A stretch of DNA of 64,000 bases, taken from Chitinophagaceae bacterium (GTDB lineage Bacteria; Bacteroidota; Bacteroidia; Chitinophagales; Chitinophagaceae). The position numbers and the translations under genes were made by a program. The stretch covers positions 186,001 to 250,000 of the forward strand of contig JAMLGU010000006.1 of the NCBI GenBank assembly GCA_023957575.1, written 5' to 3'. Positions 18,514-27,294 of this stretch are shown one piece after another (positions within the stretch are counted from its first letter, which is position 1; each line of letters opens with the position of its first letter). The notes below the pieces were generated by a model. It was not told the origin of the DNA. It saw nothing but the letters and a program-made list of their open reading frames with translations, and searched no databases.

Positions 18514-19827
18514 TTACTTTGCTTTTACCCTAATGTCAACCCTTCTGTTTTGTGCTTTACACTCAGGAGTGTCATTAGCCGCGCAAACAGGATGTTCGGG
18601 ACCATAACCCTCTGATTCAACATTGGCAGCAGCTACACCTAATTTTACTAACTCATCGGCTGCTACTTTTGCTCTTTCCCCCGAGATTTTTATGTTTGCA
18701 TCTGCCGAACCTGTGTTATCTGTATAACCACCCATTTTTACAAGCGCCGTTCCAAAATTTTTAAGAATAGCTGCTATGTTTTTAAGTTGTGTTTGTGATT
18801 CAGCTTTTAGTACAGATTTACCTGTTTCAAAATATACTCTGTCTAAAGTAATCCAGCCTTTTGTTTTATCTACTGTGTCAACTGAAGTGTTAGCATCATT
18901 CAGGAAGTTAAATAATTTAGCTTCTGTGCTGTTTTCGCCTACTGTAAGTTTGGTGCCGTCTTTCAGAGAGATTTCTTTATTGGCACCCACGTCATAAATG
19001 TAGTTTCCGCTAACCGAGTCGTAACTACCCACAATTGTTACCGGAGCCAGTGTCTCACTATCTGACGGGGCTACTGCTGTAGTGTCGGCCCCTGCAACGC
19101 CACCTTCGCCTTTATTGCATCCTTTGCCCATAAAGTACCAAAGCAATAAAGCCAGAGCGGCGAGTAGCAACAGTGGCAATAACCATTTCATTCCACCGCC
19201 AGCTTTTTCAATATTTTCCTCTGCATAGTTATAGGCAGAGGCAGCCGTTTCTTTAACATTTGAAACAGCTTCTCCGGCAGCGCCTGATAGGCTGCCTAAC
19301 CCGAGAAGAGAACCAACAGCGCCCAAACCTGATGGCAGTGCGCTCATGATGTTGTTCTTTTGTCCCCCCAGAAAACTTGCAAAACCGCTTGCATTGAGAT
19401 TATTATCTGCCGCATGTTTACCTAAAATGCCACTAATCAGTGGTAATAACATACTAACTAAAGAGTTGGAAGAAGACGACTTAATGCCCGCAAAGCCCGA
19501 GATGGTATCAATAATAGAAGTCGATTTGTTTCCGAACAAACTGCTGAAAAGGCCGGCTCCTTTGGACAATACATCTGCATTACCCACCAAAGAACCAAGG
19601 TTATTTAAGATTCCGCTGCTATTGGCAGTTTTGGCTGCTTCAAAAATTTCAGATGCTCCTGCCTCGCTGGAAGTAGCCTTAGAAATAAAACCTCCGAGTA
19701 GGGAAGGTATTAATCCTGAAACTGCTTTTCCTACGCCACTTTCACTTTCACCAAGGAATGAGCTGGCTTTTGAAACCAATTCGTTAGTAGCATAGTTCTT
19801 AATAAGATCAACAATGTTAATTGACAT
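18514..19827 (-). CDS. DUF937 and OmpA-domain cell-envelope protein
   Basis: A 437-residue protein. Residues about 1-165 match DUF937 (YidB-like repeats: Gly/Ser/Leu-rich helices with GVGKAVSGLIPSLLGGF and SMLLPLISGILGKHA). A membrane helix of Leu/Ala follows near 212-232 (WLLPLLLLAALALLLWYF), then a linker. The C-terminal OmpA peptidoglycan-binding domain (about 325-437) has VYFETGKSVL, YTDNTGSADANIKISGERA and QNRRVDIRV. It is anchored in a membrane and likely binds peptidoglycan in the periplasm. The DUF937 role is unknown. The fusion is recurrent in Bacteroidota. It is flanked by its own terminator. Confidence 0.9.
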   Translation of the reverse strand: MSINIVDLIKNYATNELVSKASSFLGESESGVGKAVSGLIPSLLGGFISKATSSEAGASEIFEAAKTANSSGILNNLGSLVGNADVLSKGAGLFSSLFGNKSTSIIDTISGFAGIKSSSSNSLVSMLLPLISGILGKHAADNNLNASGFASFLGGQKNNIMSALPSGLGAVGSLLGLGSLSGAAGEAVSNVKETAASAYNYAEENIEKAGGGMKWLLPLLLLAALALLLWYFMGKGCNKGEGGVAGADTTAVAPSDSETLAPVTIVGSYDSVSGNYIYDVGANKEISLKDGTKLTVGENSTEAKLFNFLNDANTSVDTVDKTKGWITLDRVYFETGKSVLKAESQTQLKNIAAILKNFGTALVKMGGYTDNTGSADANIKISGERAKVAADELVKLGVAAANVESEGYGPEHPVCAANDTPECKAQNRRVDIRVKAK

Positions 19828-19943
19828 AGTTTGATTTTTTTTAAAATAATAAATTTTTATAAAGCGAAGTAAAGTTAGTTTATACTTTCAGATATTATCA
19901 AAAAATTCGATGAATGATTAAAATATGTCGATGAAATGCCTGT

Positions 19944-20789
19944 TTAGTAGGTTAAAACTGCAAATACGGCAAAATGATCCGATGCAAAACGGCCACCCCA
20001 GGTTTGCGAAATGGAAGCATGTTTTTTCACTTTCCACTTTCCTTTCAAAAAAATATAATCAATAGGGTAATCATTTACTTCTTTCCTTTTAAAATCATTA
20101 AAAGTTCCGGTGGGGCCATAATGAGGCATTTGTGAAATCTCCATCGCATCAGTTAAATGCAGTGGATTTGATCGGTCTTTAATAATTGTTATCGGTTCAT
20201 CCATCGGTTCTGCATTAAAATCGCCAGTTATAATTGCCGGAGCAGTGCCGGACATTTCCTTCACTTTTTTTAATAACAGATGAGCGCTTTGCCTTCTGGC
20301 TTCTTTTCCAATATGGTCAAAATGGGTATTAAAAGCAAAAAATACTTTTCCTGTTTTAAGGTCTTTAAACTGAGCCCAGGTAACCATTCTTGTAATTGCA
20401 GCATCCCAGCTTTTACTGCCTGGCACCGAAGGTGTTTCTGAAAGCCAAAACATTCCTGTTTTTAGTGGTTTTAATCTTTTTGTATTGTAAAAAATGGCGC
20501 TGTATTCTCCTTTTGTTTTTCCGTCATCTCTACCGCCGCCAATTGATTGGTATCCCGGCAATCTATCCAGTAAATCTTTCATCTGGCCTTCCAGCGCTTC
20601 CTGCACACCCAGATAATCAACATCGTGAAACAAAATTTCGGAGGCTGCTTTATCTTTCCGGTGGGGCCAGGCATTGAGGCTGTCGCCCGGATTGTTATAC
20701 CGCAGATTGAAGGTCATAACGTTTAGATCCTGAGCAGAGAGGGTTATACTAATTAAAAAAACTACAATCGTAAAAAAAAGTTTGTTCAT
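19944..20789 (-). CDS. Secreted endonuclease/exonuclease/phosphatase family protein
   Basis: A 281-residue exported protein with signal peptide (residues 1-19, ending TLSAQ). A complete EEP domain follows: VMTFNLRYNNPGD, LGVQEAL, AFNTHFDHIG, the metal-binding GDFNAEP, and C-terminal SDHFAVFAVL. These match the Mg-dependent phosphodiesterase family seen in many Bacteroidota secreted hydrolases. The substrate could be a nucleic acid, an inositol phosphate or a phospholipid head group; the sequence does not decide. It lies 25 bases downstream of thiL on the same strand and may be co-transcribed. Confidence 0.92.
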   Translation of the reverse strand: MNKLFFTIVVFLISITLSAQDLNVMTFNLRYNNPGDSLNAWPHRKDKAASEILFHDVDYLGVQEALEGQMKDLLDRLPGYQSIGGGRDDGKTKGEYSAIFYNTKRLKPLKTGMFWLSETPSVPGSKSWDAAITRMVTWAQFKDLKTGKVFFAFNTHFDHIGKEARRQSAHLLLKKVKEMSGTAPAIITGDFNAEPMDEPITIIKDRSNPLHLTDAMEISQMPHYGPTGTFNDFKRKEVNDYPIDYIFLKGKWKVKKHASISQTWGGRFASDHFAVFAVLTY

Positions 20790-20814
20790 AAAAAAAGTTT
20801 AATGATGAGTGGAT

Positions 20815-21846
20815 TTATTTTAAATGATTCCAACCTTGAGCTGTTATTGAGTGTGTACTTCCCCCTTTGGTGATGATATGAGCGCCTTCTTCCTGTGCTG
20901 TCATATAACCCACAATACTGATTTGGTTGTTAGCAGCAATTTTTTCATAATCTTTTTGAGAAACAGTAAAAACCAGCTCATATTCTTCACCGCCGCTGAG
21001 AGCGCAAGCCGTAGGGTCTATTTCAAATTTAAAGGCCGCTTTTCGGGTTTCTTCGGCAATGGGGATTTTATCTTCATACAGCACACACCCCAAACCGCTG
21101 TTTTTGCAAATATGCAGAATTTCGGAGCTCAATCCGTCGCTGATGTCCATCATTGCAGTCGGCAATATTTCCTGTTCTGCAAAAAACTCAATAATATCCT
21201 TTCTGGCCTCTGGTTTCAAAATGCGCCCGATTACGTAAGTTTCCTGCTCGAGGTCTGGTTGTACTCCCGGACTCTCCAAAAATATTTTCTTTTCTCTTTC
21301 CAGAAACAGGAGGCCGATATATGGAGCGCCCAGGTCGCCGCTTACGCAAAGCAAATCGCCTTTTTGTGCCGTACTGCGTTTTACAAATTTGTCGGGCGCT
21401 ACTTCACCAAGGGCTGTTACGGATATTACAAATCCTTTTTGAGAAGTAGTAGTGTCGCCGCCCACCAGATCCACTCCGTAAGCATTACATGCGGCATAAA
21501 TACCTTCATAAAATTCATTAAGCGCTTCTAATCCAAAACGATTGCTGATACCGATACTCACTATTATTTGTGTAGGTATTGCATTCATGGCATACACGTC
21601 GCTGAGGTTGACCACTACCGACTTATAACCAAGATGCTTGAGTGGCGTGTACATCAGGTCGAAATGAACGCCCTCCAGAAGCAGATCGGAAGTAACAACA
21701 GTTTGCTTTCCAAAATGATCAATCACTGCTGCATCATCGCCAACGCCCACAATGGAGGAGGCGTTTTGCAATTCTATATTTTTGGTCAGATGGTTAATAA
21801 GCCCAAACTCACCCAGTTCTGAAAGCTCTATTCTTTCTATGCTCAT
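20815..21846 (-). CDS. thiL: Thiamine-monophosphate kinase
   Basis: A 343-residue cytoplasmic enzyme that phosphorylates thiamine monophosphate to the active cofactor thiamine diphosphate with ATP. Family signatures are the N-terminal GVGDDAAVID, the LLEGVHFDL metal-binding segment, VNLSDVYAMNA, the VGGDTTTSQKG loop, MMDISDGLSSEI and SGGEEYELVFTV. It has the usual AIR-synthase-like two-domain length. It is a housekeeping gene, with the secreted EEP gene behind it. Confidence 0.97.
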   Translation of the reverse strand: MSIERIELSELGEFGLINHLTKNIELQNASSIVGVGDDAAVIDHFGKQTVVTSDLLLEGVHFDLMYTPLKHLGYKSVVVNLSDVYAMNAIPTQIIVSIGISNRFGLEALNEFYEGIYAACNAYGVDLVGGDTTTSQKGFVISVTALGEVAPDKFVKRSTAQKGDLLCVSGDLGAPYIGLLFLEREKKIFLESPGVQPDLEQETYVIGRILKPEARKDIIEFFAEQEILPTAMMDISDGLSSEILHICKNSGLGCVLYEDKIPIAEETRKAAFKFEIDPTACALSGGEEYELVFTVSQKDYEKIAANNQISIVGYMTAQEEGAHIITKGGSTHSITAQGWNHLK

Positions 21847-21911
21847 ACAAAAACTTTAAATTTGAAGGTACTAAAAAATGAACTTTTGAAAATATGGTTT
21901 TTTACAAATAT

Positions 21912-22679
21912 TTATTTATTGATGATATTCAACATCTGGTCATGAATAATTCCGTTGGTTGCCAGAATACGGTGTTGATAAACGGAAAATTCACCTCCGG
22001 TAAAATCGGTTACTTTACCTCCCGCTTCTTTTACAATCAGGCTTCCGGCTGCGCTGTCCCAAGGTTCTAATTTGTGTTCATAAAACCCATCGAACCGCCC
22101 ACAGGCAACCCAGCATAAATCAATGGCGGCAGACCCCAAACGCCTTACAGGCACACCTTCGCGAATAAGCCTTTCAAAAATATCAAGCGGCCCATTAGGT
22201 ATATTTAAATAAATGTAAGGAAAACCTGTTACCAGGCATGATTTCATCACATCCGTTTCTCTACTCACTTTTATGGGTTTGTCGTTGAGTGTAGCGCCTT
22301 TTCCTTTCTCGGCAAAAAACAATTCTTTCAGGTGAGGGTTATAAACCATGCCCATAATCATTTCGCCGCGAAATTCGAGTCCGATGGAAACACAGTTGAT
22401 GGGTATGCCGTGTGCAAAATTGATGGTGCCGTCTATCGGATCCACAATCCATTTATAATCAGATTCCTGTGGTAGGTTGCCTGTTTCTTCCGTCAGGATG
22501 GAGTGGCCAGGAAAATTGGTTTTTATTACTTCCAGGATTGCTTTTTCGGAAGCGTGATCTGCCTCTGTTACCAAGTTATTTCTGCCTTCTTTATTACTGA
22601 TTTTAAAGGAGTGGTTGAAAAAACGCAAAATCTCTTCGGCTCCGGCCATTACCGCTTTGTGTAAAATATTTTGAAACAT
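21912..22679 (-). CDS. suhB: Inositol monophosphatase family protein
   Basis: A 255-residue Mg-dependent sugar phosphatase of the inositol monophosphatase/SuhB group. The metal ligands are visible in ILTEETG, WIVDPIDGTINFAHG and the C-terminal EPWDSAAGSLIVKEAGG. It dephosphorylates inositol-1-phosphate or related substrates, and in enterobacteria SuhB also assists rRNA transcription; which role applies here is unclear, so the symbol is tentative. It is the last conserved gene before the repeat-rich accessory island beginning at 22.7 kb. Confidence 0.93.
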   Translation of the reverse strand: MFQNILHKAVMAGAEEILRFFNHSFKISNKEGRNNLVTEADHASEKAILEVIKTNFPGHSILTEETGNLPQESDYKWIVDPIDGTINFAHGIPINCVSIGLEFRGEMIMGMVYNPHLKELFFAEKGKGATLNDKPIKVSRETDVMKSCLVTGFPYIYLNIPNGPLDIFERLIREGVPVRRLGSAAIDLCWVACGRFDGFYEHKLEPWDSAAGSLIVKEAGGKVTDFTGGEFSVYQHRILATNGIIHDQMLNIINK

Positions 22680-22739
22680 GCCTCAAAGATAACGATTGAA
22701 AAAATGGGAGGGGTGAGTTGGAGGAAAAAATATGCTTAA

Positions 22740-23235
22740 ATGGAGGAAGATGTTTTTGCCGTAGATTCACAGATGGCAAGGGAGGGTTTTGTTGAAGGAG
22801 GTTGGCTCAAATAATTAGAGGAGGTATAAGCCGCAGAATCGCAGATGGGCGCAGATTTAAAGCCCCATAAAAAGGCTGCAATTTCAAAGTAAATAATTTT
22901 GCCGCAGATACGCAGATGGCAGAGGAGGGTTTTGTAGAAGGAGATTAGCTCAAATAATTAGAGGAGGTATAAGCCGCAGATACGCAGATGAACGCAGATT
23001 TAAAGCTCCATAAAGAGGCTGCAATTTCAAAGTAAATAATTTTGCCGCAGATGCGCAGATGGCAGAGGAGGGTTTTGTAGAAGGAGATTAGCTCAAATAA
23101 TTAGAGGAGGTATAAGCCGCAGATTCGCAGATGGGCACCGATTTAAATCTCCGTAAAGAGGCTGCAGTTTAAAAGTAAATATTTTTGCCGCAGATACGCA
23201 GATGGAGGAGGAGGGTTTTGTTGAAGGAGGATTTC
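22740..23235. repeat. 143-bp tandem repeat carrying the GCCGCAGAT core
   Basis: The core GCCGCAGATNCGCAGATG (first copy degenerate, GCCGTAGATTCACAGATGG) starts at 22758, 22901, 23044 and 23187, exactly 143 bases apart. Each unit has a second core near its middle (for example 22832), plus conserved segments such as GGCTCAAATAATTAGAGGAGG. About 3.3 copies are present. It has no coding potential. The core is the reverse complement of the CATCTGCGNNTCTGCGGC core of the 50-bp array at 27991, so the two arrays face each other around the island. Confidence 0.92.
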
Positions 23236-23336
23236 TTCCGTTATTGGCTATGTTAGCAGAAGCTGTAATTATTCACTTAGTAACTGAAATTGCCTTTAAT
23301 CCCAAAACCCATAGTGAAGCATGAGAAAGAGGAAGG

Positions 23337-23344
23337 AATAAAGC
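23337..23344. repeat. Left 8-bp target-site duplication of the IS66 element
   Basis: AATAAAGC directly abuts the left inverted repeat and is identical to 25613-25620. Eight bases is the standard IS66-family target duplication. Confidence 0.92.
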
Positions 23345-23371
23345 GTATCCCTTTGACGAACCCCATCATTG

Positions 23372-24990
23372 TTATGAGGCTACGGCAGTGTAATTTTGCG
23401 GCAGCAGTAGGTGTAGGTCATTCTTAGCTGTAACATTTATCTTCTCAAACAGGTGAGTCAGCCATTTCTCAGGATTGACACCATGCAGTCGGCAGGTGGC
23501 AAACAGACTGTATAACATAGCGGCATCCTGGGCCCGCTCATGGCTTCCGGCAAACAGATAGTTCTTTCTGCCTAAAGCCACCGGGCGGATACTGTTTTCA
23601 ACTAAGTTGTTATCTATCTGCAATTTGCCATCAGTAGTATAGAGGCACAACTTCTCCCATCGCTTCAGCGTATAGCTTATCGCCTTGCCCAACGGAGAGG
23701 ATGGCAATGATTTTACAAGAAAATCCTGTAATAGTTTTTTAAGCGCTGTAAGAATGGGTACCGCATGGGTGAATCGGTATTCTTTTATCTGTTCCCGGGG
23801 TAAGGCATTCATCTCGTAGTTAGCCTTCATTTCGTAGAGTCGCTGTATTTCTGTCAGTATCTTTTCTGCACCGGCATTATCATAATCTTTAGCGTCATAA
23901 ACCTTGCGCCTGGCATGCTCAGCAGCATAGTGTGGTAACGCCTTCTACTTTATCGAAGGTTTCGTAAGCATCATAGCCGTCTGTTTGAAGGGGTGGCCTT
24001 TAAACCTGTGCAGCATGCTCTATGGATAAATAGCGCCTCTGCCCGGCTGGTAATCGAACACGTTAACTTCCTGCCTGTATCGTAATACACCCAGTAGTAT
24101 CCCCGGTGAGTAGCCCTTTTTATCTTTATCTAATACCCTAATGGTGGTCCTTATCTACACCAAGGTAATCAGTGTTCAGAACCTCTTTACAGTGCAGGTT
24201 ATATACCGGCTCTATAAGTTCCATAGCATCCTTATCCACCCTGATACTGTGCTGTGGTTGATGGTTACATCCTGTCTTTTAAATATCTCGCTGACGATAG
24301 ACTGGCTGGTGATCTACCCATTTGCTTACCAAAAGATGCGTGAGCAGTGATAAAAATGCAATGGACTTTTCCAAAGGCATGGCCGGCAGAGCAGCTATCA
24401 CACGCCTGGCATTTAATCTGTCCTCAGTTATTTCAATATATTCAGGGACGTACATATTGTTTTACAAACAACTCACCGGGGCTGATATTCCAATACCCTT
24501 TTTACTTCACGGCCTACTTTCTTTAAATTACTTACATCTCCATCGGGCTGTAGTGTGATTACTTCCCTGCGAAGTCTTCTGGTAACGGATTACGGCCAGG
24601 ATGATTTACGTTGAGTCTATTGTTTTTTTCAAATGATTTTATCAGCGTGGTTTTTATCACAGTATGCTCACCCAATTTATCATCAGGGAACAAGTCTGGT
24701 TGCACCACATTGGTATTGGATGATACGATAACTTTTTCTCCCTTGCTGCCGAAGATCGGCTTTTCGGTTCTCCGCTAACTGTAATTGCAGCGACTGTATC
24801 TGTAGTTGTGCTTGCTCGTGAAGGGCTTTATAATCGGTATGTGTAAGGATTGTCTCGATGAGAAATAATGAGCAATAAGAATGCCAACAGTTGGCTGCAA
24901 TGCAGATATAAAGAAGCCAGCCAATATGGCTGTATCTCTTCTTATAACGGATACTTTTAATACCACACCGTTTAAAATGTATTGTAACTG
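23372..24990 (-). pseudogene. tnpC: IS66 transposase TnpC, multiply frameshifted
   Basis: Only the C-terminal 150 residues (23372-23830) remain as one reading frame. They contain the IS66 catalytic C-terminal signature DGKLQIDNNLVENSIRPVALGRKNYLFAGS and the usual IS66 C-terminal tail (LFATCRLHGVNPEKWL). Further upstream, pieces of the transposase can be followed in other frames (for example the region around 24775-25000), interrupted by stops. It is therefore a non-functional remnant. The intact family length would be about 500 residues, consistent with the space to 24990. Confidence 0.85.
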
Positions 24991-25016
24991 ATGAGTTGTC
25001 ATGTTATATCCGATAG

Positions 25017-25282
25017 CTATCGGATGGCCGGTAGCGCTTCTGATACCGGTCGCTCAAAAGTGCCACGCTCTAATCCTTTTTCAGCAAGGCAAATCCGTTC
25101 ACCATCCCATTGCAACAATTTTATTTTATTACCCCGCCGACTGATGAAAATGAATACATCGCCACTGAGTACATCCCGGTTCATTTCATTACGCACCAAA
25201 CCGCTGGAGGCTGTAAGCCCTTGCGCATATCCGTCGGACCAGTGTAATAAAAATAGCGGCAGCTGGTACTCAAATGCAGCAT
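25017..25282 (-). pseudogene. tnpB: IS66 accessory protein TnpB, frameshifted
   Basis: From the ATG at 25282 one frame reads into the TnpB signature YYTGPTDMRKG. Around 25210 the homology jumps to another frame, which continues SSGLVRNEMNRDVLSGDVF, FISRRGNKIKLLQWDG and LERGTFERP to the stop at 25017. Both halves are typical of IS66 Orf2, so a single frameshift has broken the gene. The start overlaps the tnpA end, as usual in IS66. Confidence 0.85.
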
Positions 25283-25554
25283 ACCAGTGCTTTGATGGTG
25301 ACTGTATTTATTTCACCGACGAAACTAAGCTGTACGCCATTGGGGTAGGTTACCTCAATGGATGAATCTCTGCTCACATGAATCGGAGTGAAGCCTGCAA
25401 CCTTCCTTTCCGAGAGTTTTCTATGCCAATAATAATAGTTGGATTTTACTATTCCGTTTTGGCGACAATATTCTGTAACTGTTAACCCGCTGATGCTTTG
25501 AGCCTCTATATGTCGCCGCATAACTTTTGCCTTAGAATCATTACTAGTCTTCAT
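25270..25554 (-). CDS. tnpA: IS66 accessory protein TnpA
   Basis: A 94-residue first ORF of the IS66 element. The N-terminal half is a helix-turn-helix of the IS66 Orf1/IS3-like type (EAQSISGLTVTEYCRQNGI, then YYYWHRKL). The C-terminal half has the short strand region VTYPNGVQLSFVG typical of these proteins. The length is about normal. It is unlikely to matter because tnpB and tnpC are broken. Confidence 0.85.
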   Translation of the reverse strand: MKTSNDSKAKVMRRHIEAQSISGLTVTEYCRQNGIVKSNYYYWHRKLSERKVAGFTPIHVSRDSSIEVTYPNGVQLSFVGEINTVTIKALVCCI

Positions 25555-25612
25555 CCCGCAAATATCAACTTATCAAACTGCACCGAAAATATGGGGTTGG
25601 CCGACAGGATAC

Positions 25613-25620
25613 AATAAAGC
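25613..25620. repeat. Right 8-bp target-site duplication of the IS66 element
   Basis: AATAAAGC directly follows the right inverted repeat and is identical to 23337-23344, which fixes the element boundary. Confidence 0.92.
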
Positions 25621-25646
25621 AATGGCGGAGTATTAAAAAATATTGT

Positions 25647-26018
25647 ATGAGTTTACAAAACAGCACAAGAATCAAATTTTGGATTATCTTATTGATAGTT
25701 TTTTTGGGTTTTGTATTTAGTAAATTGATAAGTACAAAAGTCATAAAACCAAGTAACGAAACTGTTTTTTTTATTAGCGATATATTGTCAACAGCTTTGC
25801 TAATGCTTTTTTTATTTATTATAGCCATTAGGTCAGAAAAAATTAAAAAGAAAAAATTAGGGACTCTAATAGTCATAGTCTTAACCTTTTTGCTTATTGA
25901 GACCATCAATACAATAATCCGTAATTCGATAAGAATTGAACCTGTTTTATCAATTCTGGTAGGCGCTGTTTTCTGTTTTTTGTATATGTTTTACCAATTT
26001 AAATTACTTAAAAAATGA
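25647..26018 (+). CDS. Small four-helix membrane protein (candidate immunity protein)
   Basis: A 123-residue unrecognised protein. Four hydrophobic stretches are visible at about residues 10-28, 40-60, 72-92 and 98-117, separated by basic loops (RSEKIKKKKLG) and ending in Lys-Lys. The start ATG lies 27 bases after the IS66 target duplication. Its last four bases overlap the start of the double-glycine-type precursor gene (ATGA), which implies translational coupling. Small multi-helix membrane proteins coupled to bacteriocin precursors are commonly immunity proteins. That role is inferred from context only. Confidence 0.7.
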   Translation: MSLQNSTRIKFWIILLIVFLGFVFSKLISTKVIKPSNETVFFISDILSTALLMLFLFIIAIRSEKIKKKKLGTLIVIVLTFLLIETINTIIRNSIRIEPVLSILVGAVFCFLYMFYQFKLLKK

Positions 26019-26227
26019 AAAGTAATCAAAGAATATCTCTTGTAAGTCAACAATCTGGGTTAACTCCTCTTTCCTTAGAAGACATTAAAGAAATAAATGC
26101 TGGTAGTGAAATTTCCGATTATTTTTGGGAAGGGCTTGGTATAGTTGCAAAAGGGATATATAATTTTTTTAAGGCAACTAATGATGCTCAAAAAGCCGGA
26201 CCGATTCGACCTTCTGAATACAGATAA
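26015..26227 (+). CDS. Putative bacteriocin precursor with double-glycine-type leader
   Basis: A 70-residue peptide. The leader contains LSLEDIKEINAG (residues 19-30), which fits the double-glycine leader pattern L-S-x-E-x-[LI]-x-x-I-x-[GA]-G, with Ala at -2 and Gly at -1. Cleavage after Gly30 would release a 40-residue peptide, beginning SEISDYFWEG, with a Gly/aromatic/Ile amphipathic stretch and a hydrophilic tail. Such peptides are trimmed and exported by peptidase-containing ABC transporters. The only ABC piece nearby is broken (27802-27966). CPBP-family proteins downstream are frequent companions of bacteriocins. Function is inferred; it could also be a signalling peptide. Confidence 0.68.
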   Translation: MKSNQRISLVSQQSGLTPLSLEDIKEINAGSEISDYFWEGLGIVAKGIYNFFKATNDAQKAGPIRPSEYR

Positions 26228-26279
26228 ATTTTAAAAAGAATAGAGTCTCTTCCAATAAGGGACTCTTTCAATTAATATT

Positions 26280-26647
26280 ATGAGTTTTCGAGCGAAATGT
26301 ATCTTATTAATAGGTTTTTCAATTCTCTATGGAGTTTTTTTAAATGAATGGTATAGACCCTATTTAATGAAACATAACCTCCCCGGCAATTGGATTTCAG
26401 ATATAGGAAATAATATGTTGTTTGTTCCTGGCGCCTACTGTTTAACCTATTTAATGAGGTCAAAATTTTTTATTTCAAGAGTTGGAGATATTTTCTTCTA
26501 TTTTTTTGTGCTCACGATTATTGAATTACTTTCTTTTATATAAAAAAATTGGGTGTATTTGATTACAAGGATATTATAGGTCTTTTTATTGGTACAATGA
26601 TCACTTACCTTTTTTTTAAGGATAATATAAAATCAACTATAACTTAA
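26280..26647 (+). pseudogene. Small VanZ-like membrane protein, frameshifted
   Basis: The first frame (26280-26543) gives 87 residues with three hydrophobic segments and stops at TAA, directly at a seven-A run (26542-26548). In the -1 frame, reading continues without a stop to 26647 as GVFDYKDIIGLFIGT and then TYLFFK. This resembles the FD..DI..N..G C-terminal motif of VanZ-like small membrane proteins. Joining both frames gives one protein of about 120 residues with four helices. A one-base indel is the simplest explanation (true mutation or sequencing error at the homopolymer). A shorter functional protein ending at 26543 cannot be excluded. Confidence 0.6.
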
Positions 26648-26650
26648 TAA

Positions 26651-27106
26651 ATGGGAATAAAAAATAGTATTTACGGAATAGGCATTAAATTTTTTCTTTT
26701 TTTGAGTTTAATGATTTCTTTGGGATATTTTTTTAACTATTTGAATCAAACATTTTTTCATTACTCCGGAAATAAGAGTTTGAAGGGAATGAACAAAAAT
26801 GAATTTCTTTTCTTGTCCACTTTTGTAGCTCCGGTTATTGAAACTGTCGTTTTCATCTGGTTGCCTTTTCGAGTATTTAAATTTTGGAATGTAAAAAATA
26901 TATGGATATTAATTCTTATTCCAAGTATATTATTTGCCTCATCCCATATTTATAACCCGCTTTATGTAACAATGACATTTTTTCAAGGTCTGTTAATGAT
27001 TTTTTATTTTTACTCCAATTTAAAATACAATTTATATCTGGGTTTGATTTTAGTAACCTTTTTGCATAGTATGTATAATTTATATGGGTTCTTATTTGTG
27101 AGGTAA
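26651..27106 (+). CDS. CPBP-family intramembrane metalloprotease-like protein
   Basis: A 151-residue membrane protein with about five helices. It carries the three CPBP (Abi) signatures in order: an acidic motif in a helix (FVAPVIETVVF, with ET in place of the usual EE), FASSHIY (the F-x-x-x-H motif) and HSMYNLYG (the H-x-x-x-N-like motif). CPBP proteins include CAAX-processing enzymes and the Abi proteins that give self-immunity in plantaricin-type bacteriocin loci. The start lies 3 bases after the end of the VanZ-like frame. Its position behind a bacteriocin-like precursor suggests an immunity or maturation role (inference). Confidence 0.82.
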   Translation: MGIKNSIYGIGIKFFLFLSLMISLGYFFNYLNQTFFHYSGNKSLKGMNKNEFLFLSTFVAPVIETVVFIWLPFRVFKFWNVKNIWILILIPSILFASSHIYNPLYVTMTFFQGLLMIFYFYSNLKYNLYLGLILVTFLHSMYNLYGFLFVR

Positions 27107-27294
27107 GAATATCTCAGGGAGCGAAATATTGTGCAAAAAATTAGAATCCCTAAATTTATGGTCGTATTGGTATAATGGACTTTACTTTCTTGAGCAAACG
27201 CTAATTTTAATTTAAAAATATGTTGATATATATTGATATGTATCTTACCTATACTAATTTATGAAACAGTACAAAAAACTCAAAAGAGTATATT

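Larger units (their letters stand above)
23345..25612 (-). mobile_element. Decayed IS66-family insertion sequence with intact ends
   Basis: The element is 2268 bp. Its terminal inverted repeats are 23345-23366 and 25591-25612; GTATCC and AACCCCAT match at both ends (about 17 of 22 positions overall). It is bounded by the perfect 8-bp duplication AATAAAGC. It has the canonical IS66 order on the minus strand: tnpA (25554-25270), tnpB (25282-25017) and tnpC (about 24990-23372). tnpB and tnpC contain frameshifts or stops, so the copy cannot move by itself. It inserted 35 bases upstream of the first gene of the bacteriocin-like locus and may have removed or replaced that locus's promoter. Confidence 0.93.

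Noticed and set aside
23250..23324. 24-residue plus-strand peptide before the IS66 element, with an AAGGAGG upstream
   Set aside because: The Shine-Dalgarno-like string belongs to the 143-bp repeat and lies too far upstream; no leader motif is present.
26541..26548. Programmed ribosomal frameshift in the VanZ-like gene
   Set aside because: The stop codon lies before the A-run, so no slippery heptamer is available in the zero frame; an indel is simpler.
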